From Kiloniellales bacterium (GTDB taxonomy: Bacteria > Pseudomonadota > Alphaproteobacteria > Kiloniellales > JAKSDN01): 64,000 nucleotides of DNA. The stretch is taken from NCBI GenBank assembly GCA_030064845.1, contig JASJEC010000008.1, positions 1 through 64,000 of the forward strand. Reading direction: 5' to 3'. The position numbers and the translations under genes were made by a program. The notes beneath the pieces are model-generated. The model was not told the origin of the DNA and did not search any database. It saw only the letters and a list, made by a program, of their open reading frames with translations. Numbering within the stretch: the stretch's first letter is position 1; each line of letters begins with the position of its first letter. Below are positions 29,528 through 38,654 of the stretch, in pieces.

Positions 29528-30730
29528 TCAATAGCGCAGGTGGGACTGCCGCTCGCCGAGCCAGGCCTGCTCGTCGGGCCGGGCAAGGGCCTCCAGGTCG
29601 GCGGGCGCCGTCGCACCGTCGTCGACCCACTCGCGCAGTAGGGGCCCGCCGCAGATGACGTCTATGGGCAGCTTCCCTTCTTCGTACTCGTAGGGGAAGT
29701 CGCGCCAGAGGGGATAGTCGGGATAGAGCCGGCGGACCGCCTTGAAGCCGAGCGCGACGAGGCGCCAGGGCCTGAAGGCGAGGTGGTCGTAGCCCGGGTT
29801 CTCGGTGTGGATCTGAACCCCGTGGCAGAGCGCGCCCACGTGCTTCTGGAAGGTTGGCTCGAACCAGCAGTCACGCAGACGGCAGCCTGCGAGCCAGTCG
29901 GGAGCGAGCGCCTGCATCTCGGCGATCACCGCCCGCGCGTCGATGTCAGGCGCGCCGAAGAGCTCGAGGGGGCGGGTGGTGCCGCGGCCCTCGGAGAGCG
30001 TGACGCCCTCGACCATCACCGTGCCGGGAAAGGCCCGGGCCATGAAGAGGTTGGGCGCGTTAGGGCTGGGGTTGACCCAGTCGCGTTCGCCGAGCGGCCA
30101 GCCGAAGCCCGGCGCCGTCTCGGGCTGCCAGCCTTCCATCTCGACCAGGCGGTACTCGACGTCGAGCTTGAGCCGCTCGATGAACCAGAGGCCCAGCTCG
30201 CCGAGGGTGAGGCCGTGGCGGATCGGCAGCGGCCCGGCGCCGACGAAGCTCTCCCAGCCGGGCTGCAGCCTCAGGCCCTCGACCGGGCGGCCGATGGGGT
30301 TGGGCCGGTCGAGCACCCAGACCGCCTTGCCGTGCTGCGCCGCCGCCTCCAGCACGTAGCGCAGCGTCGTGATGTAGGTGTAGATGCGGCAGCCGACGTC
30401 CTGCAGGTCGACCAGGAGGACGTCGAAGCACGCCATCATCGCGTCGGTCGGCCGGCGCACGTCGCCGTAGAGGCTGAAGACCGGGACCCCGTGGACCGGA
30501 TCATGGAAGTCGGCCGACTCGATCATGTTGTCCTGCTTGTCGCCGCGCAGGCCGTGCTGCGGGCCGAAGGCGGCGGACAGGCTGAGGTCTCCACAGGCCG
30601 CCAGCGCGTCCAGGCTATGGATCAGGTCGCCGGTCACCGAGGCAGGGTGCGCCAGCAGGGCGACGCGCTTGCCGGCGAGCGGCTTGCGCAGGCCGGGCTC
30701 GGCGCAGAGGCGTTCGATGCCGAACTTCAT
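29528..30730 (-). CDS. namZ: DUF1343 protein, NamZ-like exo-beta-N-acetylmuramidase (GH171)
   Basis: 400 residues covering the full DUF1343 domain, with LLAHPASVTGDL, FGPQHGLRGDKQDNMIE, VDLQDVGCRIYTYI and VLDRPNPIGR motifs. Characterised members (Bacillus subtilis NamZ) release N-acetylmuramic acid from the non-reducing end of peptidoglycan fragments. No signal peptide is visible, so here it may act in the cytoplasm on imported fragments, or export may be unconventional. The ATG overlaps the stop of the upstream DOMON-like gene by 4 bases, so they are translationally coupled. Confidence 0.85.
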   Translation of the reverse strand: MKFGIERLCAEPGLRKPLAGKRVALLAHPASVTGDLIHSLDALAACGDLSLSAAFGPQHGLRGDKQDNMIESADFHDPVHGVPVFSLYGDVRRPTDAMMACFDVLLVDLQDVGCRIYTYITTLRYVLEAAAQHGKAVWVLDRPNPIGRPVEGLRLQPGWESFVGAGPLPIRHGLTLGELGLWFIERLKLDVEYRLVEMEGWQPETAPGFGWPLGERDWVNPSPNAPNLFMARAFPGTVMVEGVTLSEGRGTTRPLELFGAPDIDARAVIAEMQALAPDWLAGCRLRDCWFEPTFQKHVGALCHGVQIHTENPGYDHLAFRPWRLVALGFKAVRRLYPDYPLWRDFPYEYEEGKLPIDVICGGPLLREWVDDGATAPADLEALARPDEQAWLGERQSHLRY

Positions 30731-31269
30731 GGCTTTCCTTGTGCCGCCACTTCGCAGGCAAAGCAATCGGCGTGATGGAAATCGGGTCTGCCCGGCGGAT
30801 GGGCGAGCGCCCAGTAGGAACGCCCGCCGTCGCGCTCCTCGATCACCGCGGCGAGGCCGAGCTGCCAGGGCGTTTCGCTTGCCAGGCCATCGAGGGAAAG
30901 CCGGGCGCTCAGCGCGTAGCGCGGGCCGGCGCGCCGTGCCTCGATCCGCGGCGCCGCGATCGCGAGCGGACGCATGCCGCTCCGATAGGCGTCGAATGCG
31001 TAGGCCGCCCAGCGCTTGGACGGCGCGAGGTTGAGCTCCATGTACCCCGGCCCCGGCGCGGTCCGGAGAAAGGCCTCGAAGCAGGTGCGGTGCCAGAGCC
31101 CGTCCCGGCGCTGGGGCGCGCCGGGGGGCGGCAGACGGAGGGCGCCGACCTCTCCGGTCACGCGGTAGTGCAGGGCGAGTCCGGCCGGTTGCGGGCGGGC
31201 GACCTCGACCTCGATCTCGATGACCGCGCCGCAGCGGGAATCGGGATGCTGAACCAGCCCGATCCGCAT
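30727..31269 (-). CDS. DOMON-like domain protein
   Basis: 180-residue all-beta protein resembling the DOMON-like group often annotated near cell-wall genes. Hallmarks are GLWHRTCFEAFLR, YMELNLAPSKRWAAYAFDAYR and the closing HHADCF motif. DOMON domains bind haem or sugars in other contexts; ligand residues cannot be assigned here. The ATG at 31269 is preferred over a TTG 15 bases upstream. Its stop overlaps the NamZ-like start, suggesting a joint role, possibly sugar handling. Confidence 0.75.
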   Translation of the reverse strand: MRIGLVQHPDSRCGAVIEIEVEVARPQPAGLALHYRVTGEVGALRLPPPGAPQRRDGLWHRTCFEAFLRTAPGPGYMELNLAPSKRWAAYAFDAYRSGMRPLAIAAPRIEARRAGPRYALSARLSLDGLASETPWQLGLAAVIEERDGGRSYWALAHPPGRPDFHHADCFACEVAAQGKP

Positions 31270-31305
31270 CGCCCTAGGAGCCAACCACAGCGGTCGAGCC
31301 CACCC

Positions 31306-32292
31306 TCAGAACATCGTCTCCAGGACCCGGTCGGGCGGGGTGTGGCCGTCGGCGAAGGTCTTGATGTTGATGATCACCTTCTCGCCCATGGCGATCCGTC
31401 CCTCGAAGGTGGCCGATCCCATGTGCGGCAGCAGGACGACGTTGTCGAGCTTGAGGAGCTTGGGATTGATCGCCGGCTCGTGCTCGAAGACGTCGAGCCC
31501 GGCGCCGGCGATCTCCTTGGCTTCCAGCATGCGCGCCAGGGCGTTCTCGTCGATCACCTCGCCGCGGCTGGTGTTGACCACGACGGCCTGGGGCTGCAGC
31601 AGCTTGAGGCGCCGGGCCGACAGCAGGTGATAGGTCGCCGGCGTGTGCGGGCAGTTGATCGAGATGAAGTCCATGCGGGTGAGCATCTGGTCGAGGCTCT
31701 CCCAGTAGGTCGCCTCCAGCTCTTCCTCGATGTCGTTATGGACCTGGCGGCGGTTGTGGTAGTGCACCGAGAGCCCGAAGCCCTTGGCGCGCCGGGCGAC
31801 CGCCTGGCCGACCCGCCCCATGCCGATGATGCCCAGTCGCTTGCCCCAGATCCTGTGGCCCAGCATGCCGGTCGGGCTCCAGCCGTGCCACTCGCCGGAG
31901 CGCACCAGCCGTTCGCCCTCCGCCAGGCGGCGCGGCACGGCCAGGATCAGCGCCATGGTCATGTCCGCCGTGTCCTCGGTCAGCACGCCCGGGGTGTTGG
32001 TGACGTTGATGCCCCGCTGGCGGGCGGTCTTGAGGTCGATGTGGTCGACGCCGGTGCCGAAGGAGGCGATCAGCTTGAGATCGGCCCCCGCCTGGGACAG
32101 GACGCCGAGGTCGATCCGGTCGGTGATCGTCGGGACCAGCACGTCGGCCTCCTTGACCGCCTCGATCAGGGCTGACTGGCTCATCGGCTGGTCGTCGAGA
32201 TTGAGCCGCGTGTCGAACAGCTCCATCATGCGGGTCTCGATGACGTCGGGCAGCCTGCGGGTTACGACCACGCGTGGTTTTTGTGATGACAT
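31306..32292 (-). CDS. D-2-hydroxyacid dehydrogenase (glyoxylate reductase-like)
   Basis: NAD(P)H-dependent reductase of 2-oxoacids, 328 residues. The NAD loop is IIGMGRVGQAVARRAKGFG; the catalytic triad is the Arg in VNTSRGEVID, the Glu in FEHEPAI and the His in LLPHMGSATFEGR. The substrate side has FGTGVDHIDL. After GMGRVG the NHRR-type residues HYHNRR suggest NADPH preference, an inference. GGAGAGG precedes the ATG at 32292. It is divergent from the SH3b gene. The exact substrate (glyoxylate, hydroxypyruvate or similar) is open. Confidence 0.88.
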   Translation of the reverse strand: MSSQKPRVVVTRRLPDVIETRMMELFDTRLNLDDQPMSQSALIEAVKEADVLVPTITDRIDLGVLSQAGADLKLIASFGTGVDHIDLKTARQRGINVTNTPGVLTEDTADMTMALILAVPRRLAEGERLVRSGEWHGWSPTGMLGHRIWGKRLGIIGMGRVGQAVARRAKGFGLSVHYHNRRQVHNDIEEELEATYWESLDQMLTRMDFISINCPHTPATYHLLSARRLKLLQPQAVVVNTSRGEVIDENALARMLEAKEIAGAGLDVFEHEPAINPKLLKLDNVVLLPHMGSATFEGRIAMGEKVIINIKTFADGHTPPDRVLETMF

Positions 32293-32385
32293 GAGCCTCT
32301 CCGGAAGGCGCCGAGGGGACTTGGTGCCATAGCAGGTGCCCCCCGGCTTTGTCCAGCACACGCGCGCCCGGGGCTCAGGCGGTCC

Positions 32386-32414
32386 TTGACCCTACGCTTG
32401 CCCCTGGCTAGGAG
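32386..32414 (+). promoter_or_regulatory. Possible sigma-70 promoter of the SH3b gene
   Basis: TTGACC, then 17 bases, then TAGGAG, ending 59 bases before the SH3b start. The -35 is a good match and the -10 a poor one, so the call is tentative. Confidence 0.3.
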
Positions 32415-32473
32415 AACATCACGTCACCCGACCAGGCGGCCCGTCGCAGGGCCGTGCGGTCCCGGTCTCTGCC

Positions 32474-33025
32474 ATGCGGAAGGGTGCGGTGAGAAGGCTC
32501 AGAATCTTCGGTGCGCTGGTCGGCGCGGCCCTTGCGGCGGCGGCCCCGGCCGGGGGCGCCCTGGCGCAGGACAGCGGGGTGCAAGAAGGCGGGCCGCAGG
32601 GCGTCGGACCGACCGGTCTGCCCCTGCCGCGCTTCGTTTCGCTGCGCGCCTCAGAGATCAATCTGCGGATCGGCCCGGGCACCCGCTTCCCGATCGACTG
32701 GGTCTACCGCCGCCCCGGGCTGCCGGTCGAGGTGATCAACGAGCACGACACCTGGCGCCAGATCCGCGATCACGAGAACACGGTCGGCTGGGTCCACATG
32801 TCGATGTTGAGCAGCCGGCGCGGCGTGCTGATCGTCGGCGCCAGGCGTACGCTTCACCGCGATCCGGATCCCGCTGCCCAACCGGTCGCCGAGTTGGAGC
32901 CGGGCGTCGTCGGACAGCTCGAACGCTGCGAGCGGGGCTGGTGCCGGATCGAGGTCGCGGGCCTGGAAGGTTGGCTCGCCCGCGACAGCTTCTTCGGCCT
33001 CTATCCGGGCGAGGCGGTGCGATAG
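32474..33025 (+). CDS. Secreted SH3b-domain protein
   Basis: 183 residues with a Sec signal peptide (basic MRKGAVRRLR, Ala-rich core, ALAQDS cleavage near 32). The mature part holds two bacterial SH3-like modules. The first is ASEINLRIGPGTRFPIDWVY (residues about 59-78), followed by the WRQIRDHENTVGWVH strand; a second begins near TLHRDPDPAAQ and closes with CRIEVAGLEGWLARDSFFGL. Such modules usually bind peptidoglycan or help signal envelope state. It lies divergent from the hydroxyacid dehydrogenase, an arrangement I recall from other alphaproteobacteria. Confidence 0.85.
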   Translation: MRKGAVRRLRIFGALVGAALAAAAPAGGALAQDSGVQEGGPQGVGPTGLPLPRFVSLRASEINLRIGPGTRFPIDWVYRRPGLPVEVINEHDTWRQIRDHENTVGWVHMSMLSSRRGVLIVGARRTLHRDPDPAAQPVAELEPGVVGQLERCERGWCRIEVAGLEGWLARDSFFGLYPGEAVR

Positions 33026-33074
33026 GGCCGGTTCGCCTCGGAAAGACGTTCACCCCTTTCCGGACTGTCACCTT

Positions 33075-34595
33075 CTAGTCGTCGATGCTGACCTCGGTGG
33101 CGTCGAGCGCTTCGCCGAGGGCTTCCAGGCGGCGCTCGACCGTGCCGCGTCCCGGCGTGACCTCGTCGCCCGGCAGTCTGAGCGAGAGCCTGCCGGAATC
33201 ATCGAAATGAAGCGCCGAGGTCGCCAGCACGGCGCCGGTCGCGCCGGAGACTTGATAGGCGAGCCTCTGCGCCAGCCCGAGGACCCGCGCCCGCCGTTCC
33301 GCCGCGGCCGAGATGAGGCCGAGGTAGGGATCGAACTCATCGGATATCTCCGTGCCGCCATAACGCGTGTGGGCCACGTAGGCGAGGAACACGCGCTCTG
33401 GGTGGCCGATCCCGGCGAAGGGAAAGTAGAGGATCCGGTGCAGCGCCTGCCGCGCCCGGTAGTCGACGTGCTCGCGCCAGGCGATATCCGACAGCAGGCA
33501 GGAGGCCCGGCGCAGGCGCTCCTCCCCCGGGCTCTCGTTCGGGAACAGCGGCGCCGTCCAGGTCATCAGCTGGCGGGACATGCCGCCAAACCTGGATCCG
33601 GTCTCGGCCATCTCCTCCGCCGCGGCGATCAGCGGATCTTTCTCTCGCTGTTTCTGGGGCAGGGCGTCGAAGATGTAGCCTTCGCGGAGCCCATAGGCGG
33701 AGAACTGCACGTCCTTGTAGCGCAAAGCCTTGAGGACGCGGGCCAAGATGACCGCCGCCGTGGGCAGCACTTCAAGGCGGCGCCGGGAAATTCCTCTGAT
33801 CCGGTCGAACGAGCTCGGCCCCATCCGGCCGACGACGCCCTCCATCTTCTCAACCTCGGCGCGCCGCATGCGATAGCCGTGCGCGACGTGCAGCGGATAA
33901 TCGTGCTGCTCCATGTGCAGACGCGCCAGGTTTCGCCAGGCGCCGCCGACGGGATAGAAAATGCGCGCGTCGCTCTCGGCGGCAAGCTCGGCGATCCATT
34001 CGACCCCGGCAAGCTGACGGTCGATCTCCTGGCGCATGGCACCGACGTCCTCGCCGCAGGTCTCGGCGAGCCTCAGAGGGCCGAGCGGCAAGGTCTCCGA
34101 GCGCCCGGTCCGGCCATCGCGCAGCTCGACGAGTTCCAGGCTGCCGCCGCCGAGATCGCCGACGACGCCGGCCGCGTCGGGCAGCCCCGCCAGCACGCCG
34201 ACCGCCGCAAGGCGGGCCTCGGCGATGCCGTCGAGGACATTGACCGGGCGCCCGCAGATTTGCTCGACCTCGCGGACGAAGAGCGGACCGTCCTCAGCTT
34301 CGCGCACGGCCGCGGTAGCCAGAAGCTCCATCTGGTCCACGCCCATCGCCCGCGTTAGGCCGGTGAATCGCACGAGGTTGGCGCGCGCCAAGGCAATGCC
34401 GTCCGCGTTCAGGCGGCCGGTCGTGCCCAGACCGCGGCCGAGGCCGCACAGAACCTTTTCGTTGAACAACGGCCGCAGCGTCCGGTCCTGGGTGTCGAAG
34501 ACGACGAGGCGGACCGAGTTAGAGCCAATGTCGACGACCGCCACCGGTCCCCGGTTTCGCGTCGCTCGGCGCAGCGCCTCACCCCAAATGGCCAT
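33075..34595 (-). CDS. ppx: Exopolyphosphatase, Ppx/GppA family
   Basis: Releases phosphate from the ends of polyphosphate, or acts on pppGpp. It is 506 residues from the ATG. ASKHA-fold phosphate loops are present: VVDIGSNSVRLVVFD at the N-terminus and VGDLGGGSLELVEL in the second half of domain I; the catalytic-type glutamate lies in TAAVREAEDG. The C-terminal third is an HD-like helical domain. A TTG at 34604 overlaps the ppk stop (TTGA) and could be the real start; either way it is coupled to ppk. Confidence 0.93.
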   Translation of the reverse strand: MAIWGEALRRATRNRGPVAVVDIGSNSVRLVVFDTQDRTLRPLFNEKVLCGLGRGLGTTGRLNADGIALARANLVRFTGLTRAMGVDQMELLATAAVREAEDGPLFVREVEQICGRPVNVLDGIAEARLAAVGVLAGLPDAAGVVGDLGGGSLELVELRDGRTGRSETLPLGPLRLAETCGEDVGAMRQEIDRQLAGVEWIAELAAESDARIFYPVGGAWRNLARLHMEQHDYPLHVAHGYRMRRAEVEKMEGVVGRMGPSSFDRIRGISRRRLEVLPTAAVILARVLKALRYKDVQFSAYGLREGYIFDALPQKQREKDPLIAAAEEMAETGSRFGGMSRQLMTWTAPLFPNESPGEERLRRASCLLSDIAWREHVDYRARQALHRILYFPFAGIGHPERVFLAYVAHTRYGGTEISDEFDPYLGLISAAAERRARVLGLAQRLAYQVSGATGAVLATSALHFDDSGRLSLRLPGDEVTPGRGTVERRLEALGEALDATEVSIDD

Positions 34596-34600
34596 GGTGT

Positions 34601-36790
34601 TCAATTCTTCTTGTGTACCAGACGCGGGGTCCTCGCCATGTCCTTCTTGAGCGCCGAACCGCGCCCGGAAAGGCTTGGGTTGGTGATGAAGTAGTGGTGG
34701 GCGCTGAAAGCCTTGGGCCGGGCCTTCACCCGCCGGTAGTCACCGTCGGGCTCGAGGTACCAGCTGTGGGCCTCGTCCTTGAGGTTCGCGGTCATGATCT
34801 GGCCGAGTATCTGCTGGTGGACGGTCGGGTTCTCGATGGGCACCAGCGTCTCCACCCGGCGGTCCAGGTTTCGCGGCATCCAGTCGGCCGACGAAATGTA
34901 CAACTTCGCCTTGCGCGACGGCAGGCCGTGGCCGTTGCCGAAGCACACGATGCGGCTGTGCTCGAGGAAACGGCCGACGATGCTCTTTACCACGATGTTC
35001 TCCGACAGACCCGGCACCCCGGCGCGCAGGCAGCAGATCCCGCGTACGACTAGCTCGATCCGCACGCCGTCGGCCGATGCGCGGTAGAGCGCGTCGATGA
35101 TCTCGGGATCGACCAGCGAGTTCACCTTGGCCCAGATCGCCGCCGGCCGCCCGGCCTTGGCGTGGAGGGCCTCGGCCTTGATGAACTTCAGCAGCGTCTC
35201 CCTGAGGTTCAACGGCGATGCGGCCACCTTCTCCATCCATTCCGGGCTGGCGTAGCCAGTCATGTAGTTGAACAGCCTCGCAGCGTCGCGGCAGAGCGCC
35301 GGGTCGCAGGTGAAGAAGGAGAGGTCGGTGTAGATCTTCGCCGTCACCGGGTGGTAGTTGCCGGTACCGAAGTGGCAGTAGGACTTGAGCGCCGTGCCCT
35401 CGCGCCGGACCACCAGCGACACCTTGGCGTGGGTCTTGAGGCGCAGGAAGCCGTAGACCACCTGGACGCCGGCCCGCTCCAGGTCGCGTGCCCAGCGGAT
35501 GTTGCGCTCCTCGTCGAACCTGGCCTTCAGCTCGACCAGCGCGGTGACGGTCTTGCCTGCCTCGGCCGCCTCGGTGAGCGCGGCCACGATGGGCGAGTTC
35601 TCGCTGGTGCGGTAGAGGGTCTGCTTGATTGCCACGACGGCCGGGTCGCGCGCGGCCTGGCGCAGGAACTGGACGACGACGTCGAAGCTCTCGTAGGGGT
35701 GGTGGACCACGATGTCCTTGGCGTGAATCGCGGCCAGGCAGTCGCCGCCGTGATCGCGGATCCGCTCGGGAAAGCGCGCCGTGAACGGCGGAAAAAGCAG
35801 GTCCGGCCGGTCTTCGACGATCAGCTGCGAGAGGGTGTTGAGGCCGAGCAGGCCGTCGAGCGGGAAGACGTCCTCGTGCGACACCCGCAGCTCCTCGACC
35901 AGGAAGTCCTGCAGGCCCCGGTCGATGTCCGCGTTGACGGTGAGCAGGATCACAGAGCCGCGGCGCCGGCGCTTCAAGGCGGATTCGAACTCGCGTACGA
36001 GGTCCTCGCCTTCCTCCTCGATCTCGATGTCGCTGTCGCGTAGCACACGGAAGTAGCCGTAATGCCGCACCTCGAAGCCAGGAAAGACGCGTTCCAGGTG
36101 CAGGCGGACGACCTGCTCCATGCGAATGAAGCGCAGGCCCGGCCCCGGGAGGCGGATGAAGCGGCCGATCTGGTTCGGCAGCAACAAAAGGCTGTAGAGG
36201 CTCTCTCCGTTCGTGCTGCGATAGAGCTCCAGCACCATGGCGAAGCCGAAATTGGGGATGAAGGGGAAGGGGTGGGTCGGGTCTATCGCGATCGGGGTCA
36301 GGACCGGGAAGATCTCGTCGTCGAAGTAACGGTCCAGCCACTTCCACTCTGCGTCGGTCAGCTGGCTGGTTTTAAGGACTTCGAGGCCGGCGTCGTGCAG
36401 GCACCCCCGAAGGTCTTGCCAGCACGCCTGCTGGCGCGCCATCAGACTGGCGACCCGTTCGTTGATCGCGGTCAGCTGCTGGCCCGGGTTCATTCCCTCC
36501 GGGCTCTGCGTCGCCACATGGGCCTGGACCTGGCCCTTCAGGCCGGCCACACGCACCATGTAGAACTCGTCCAGGTTGCTCGACGAGATCGACAGGAAGC
36601 GAAGCCGCTCCAGCAGCGGGTGCCTGTCGTTATAGGCCTCCTCGAGCACCCGCTCGTTGAATGCCAGCCAGGAAAGCTCGCGGTTTATGTAGCGTTGCGC
36701 CGGCGGAAAGGCGTCGAGCCCCTCATTGCCTTCGGCGACCGCTTCCCGGTCCCCGGGCCGGCGCGCACCGTCCTGCTCGACTTGCTCCAC
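34601..36790 (-). CDS. ppk: Polyphosphate kinase 1
   Basis: Reversible synthesis of polyphosphate from ATP. It is 729 residues, full length. The N-terminal domain starts [19 protein letters not shown] and [15 protein letters not shown]. The core has the [23 protein letters not shown] and [14 protein letters not shown] motifs, followed by the conserved FGTGNYHP segment, and the C-terminal domain has [19 protein letters not shown] start at 36790 is preceded by AGGGCGATCG. It lies directly upstream of ppx and 136 bases downstream of the CYTH-CHAD gene. Confidence 0.96.
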   Translation of the reverse strand: MEQVEQDGARRPGDREAVAEGNEGLDAFPPAQRYINRELSWLAFNERVLEEAYNDRHPLLERLRFLSISSSNLDEFYMVRVAGLKGQVQAHVATQSPEGMNPGQQLTAINERVASLMARQQACWQDLRGCLHDAGLEVLKTSQLTDAEWKWLDRYFDDEIFPVLTPIAIDPTHPFPFIPNFGFAMVLELYRSTNGESLYSLLLLPNQIGRFIRLPGPGLRFIRMEQVVRLHLERVFPGFEVRHYGYFRVLRDSDIEIEEEGEDLVREFESALKRRRRGSVILLTVNADIDRGLQDFLVEELRVSHEDVFPLDGLLGLNTLSQLIVEDRPDLLFPPFTARFPERIRDHGGDCLAAIHAKDIVVHHPYESFDVVVQFLRQAARDPAVVAIKQTLYRTSENSPIVAALTEAAEAGKTVTALVELKARFDEERNIRWARDLERAGVQVVYGFLRLKTHAKVSLVVRREGTALKSYCHFGTGNYHPVTAKIYTDLSFFTCDPALCRDAARLFNYMTGYASPEWMEKVAASPLNLRETLLKFIKAEALHAKAGRPAAIWAKVNSLVDPEIIDALYRASADGVRIELVVRGICCLRAGVPGLSENIVVKSIVGRFLEHSRIVCFGNGHGLPSRKAKLYISSADWMPRNLDRRVETLVPIENPTVHQQILGQIMTANLKDEAHSWYLEPDGDYRRVKARPKAFSAHHYFITNPSLSGRGSALKKDMARTPRLVHKKN

Positions 36791-36926
36791 GACCGATCGC
36801 CCTCGCGCTTGACTGTCGAATTGTCAGGAAATCAGACAACGACACAGTATAGCGCGGCATTGATCAGGAACAACGGCGGCTTGCACCGGGGCGACGGCGT
36901 CTTGTTTCGCGGGCGAGGTGCCCGGC

Positions 36927-38459
36927 TCAATGCCAGGGCGGCTTGGCCTGCTCGTAGTCCTTCAGGTCGGCGCGGAAATGAGCCAGGTCCCGCTCGATGC
37001 AGGCCGCCTGCCAGCCCCTGACGATCGCGGTCGCCCGGGGGCTGACCTCGCCTTCCAGGGCGGCCAGCAGGCCGTCGTTCACCACCGAGTCGTTGAGCGA
37101 GCCGAGCGTGTCCTGGATCCGGCTGATCGTCCGCGCATGGGCCTGCATGGTCTTGCGGGGATAGAGCGCCGCGAAGAACTCCAGCGTGTAGCGCAGCTTC
37201 TTGGCCAGGATACGGACCTCGTGGAGCTCGGCCTCCGGCAGGGTCTTCCACTTCCGGGTCAGCTTGTGCAGCTTGCGGGCGCGCTTATCCAGGGCTTCGC
37301 CGGCGAAGTGCCCGATCCGCTGGCTCGGAACATGGCCATGCCCGCCGCCGCGCAACGCCCAGCCGTGATTGCTGAGCCAGAGCTCGAACCGTAGGATCAG
37401 GTCGGTGTAGCGCCGCTCCAGCAGGGCGGCCCGGGCGGCCTGGTTGGCCAGTTCCCGGCGCGCCGCGGCGGCCTCGGCGAGGGCCGCGAGATCCCGGTCT
37501 TCGGACAGCCGGCGGCGTAGGGGCGCCAGCGTCTCCAGCGAGAAGACGTCCCATTCCCGGGCCGGGCCCAGGGCGCCCTGCAGCCAGGACAGCTCCTCTC
37601 GCAGGTAGGCGTAGGCTTCCTTGGTCAGGGCCTGGCGGAACACGCTGACCAGCGCGCGCAGGCGTCGCACGCCGACCCGAAGCTGATGAATCCCTTCGGG
37701 ATCGCGCGGCGCCAGTTCGTCCCGCACGACCACGGCCTCGTTGAACCGGATCTGCTCCAGGCAAGCGCGAGCGGCCGCGACGAAAACCTCGCCGACGGTC
37801 ATTTCGGGTGCCAGCTCGAAGGGCTTGGCCTTCTGCGGACCGAGTTCGAGCCCCGCGCTCAGCTGGTAGCCGCGCGCCGCCTTGGTGCGGGTCTCCAGCC
37901 GGAAGTCGATGCGCTTGCTGAGCGCGAGCGCCAGCTCGAAGATCCGCTGGCTCGAGCCCGAGACCAGTTCCAGCTCGGCCTCGCAGATCGGCAGGCTCTC
38001 CTCGCCCGCGGCGATCTCGCCGCTGTCCAGGGCCAGCTCGACCTCGCTGTCCTCCAGCTTCAGGGGCACCGTGCTGCGGTTCACGGTCGTCGTGAAGATC
38101 GGCTCCAGCCTCTCGGAAACCTTCTCGGCGTCCAGCAGCTGGCGCAGCGAGACATCGTCGATCCGGGACACCTCGGGCGCGTCGGCGGCCACGTCCGCCT
38201 CATACTCGCGGTAGTGCTGCAGTCCGGAGGCGCCGTTGCCCGGCACCTTCAGGGTCTGAACGTAGCGCCGGCCGATCTGGCGTACGCGCAGCGCCATGCC
38301 GCGCTGGCGCAGGTCGTGGGAGGGCGTGTCGTAGTAGGTCGTCCGCAGGCGCTTGGTACTGGCTCGCCGGCTCGCCAGCGAGCGGATCAGAGGATCGCCG
38401 CGCAGGCGCTTTAAATCGTTCGGTGATACCACGAGCTTCAGCTCGATTTCTTCATGCAT
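36927..38459 (-). CDS. CYTH and CHAD domain protein (triphosphatase / polyphosphate binding)
   Basis: 510 residues with two domains. Residues 1-200 form a CYTH triphosphate tunnel domain opening with EIELKL, the ExExK metal motif, and containing TTYYDTPSHDLRQRGMALRVR. Residues about 215-505 form a CHAD helical bundle rich in conserved His/Lys/Arg, including DPEGIHQLRVGVRRLRALV and RILAKKLRYTLEFF. CYTH proteins such as YgiF hydrolyse inorganic triphosphate; CHAD domains bind polyphosphate. Its place beside ppk and ppx supports a role in polyphosphate metabolism. Confidence 0.92.
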   Translation of the reverse strand: MHEEIELKLVVSPNDLKRLRGDPLIRSLASRRASTKRLRTTYYDTPSHDLRQRGMALRVRQIGRRYVQTLKVPGNGASGLQHYREYEADVAADAPEVSRIDDVSLRQLLDAEKVSERLEPIFTTTVNRSTVPLKLEDSEVELALDSGEIAAGEESLPICEAELELVSGSSQRIFELALALSKRIDFRLETRTKAARGYQLSAGLELGPQKAKPFELAPEMTVGEVFVAAARACLEQIRFNEAVVVRDELAPRDPEGIHQLRVGVRRLRALVSVFRQALTKEAYAYLREELSWLQGALGPAREWDVFSLETLAPLRRRLSEDRDLAALAEAAAARRELANQAARAALLERRYTDLILRFELWLSNHGWALRGGGHGHVPSQRIGHFAGEALDKRARKLHKLTRKWKTLPEAELHEVRILAKKLRYTLEFFAALYPRKTMQAHARTISRIQDTLGSLNDSVVNDGLLAALEGEVSPRATAIVRGWQAACIERDLAHFRADLKDYEQAKPPWH

Positions 38460-38548
38460 GCCTTGCCCCTTGCCTTCGCCGGCGGAAACCGCCGTTGTGC
38501 CCCAGAAATAACGATGACAATTGTATGAAACTAGAACGACAAAGCACA

Positions 38549-38569
38549 GCCGGAAATAGCATTTCCGGC
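38549..38569 (-). terminator. Hairpin after the hydroxyacyl-CoA dehydrogenase gene
   Basis: Perfect 9-bp stem (GCCGGAAAT / ATTTCCGGC) with a 3-nt loop. On the minus strand it lies 86 bases beyond the dehydrogenase stop and 90 before the CYTH-CHAD start, and is followed by the T-rich TGTGCTTTGTCGTTC. It may terminate transcription or act as a control site for the polyphosphate genes. Confidence 0.45.
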
Positions 38570-38654
38570 CTTAACCTTACATTCCGGATATGAGGAGCGC
38601 CGGCGCCCGGTTAAAGCCTTTCCTGGGGGTCGTGTCGTCTCAATCTGGTCGAAT

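Noticed and set aside
36791-36860. PhoB box upstream of ppk
   Set aside because: CTGACAATTCGACAG on the minus strand partly resembles CTGTCAT half-sites, but spacing and sequence do not fit two direct repeats.
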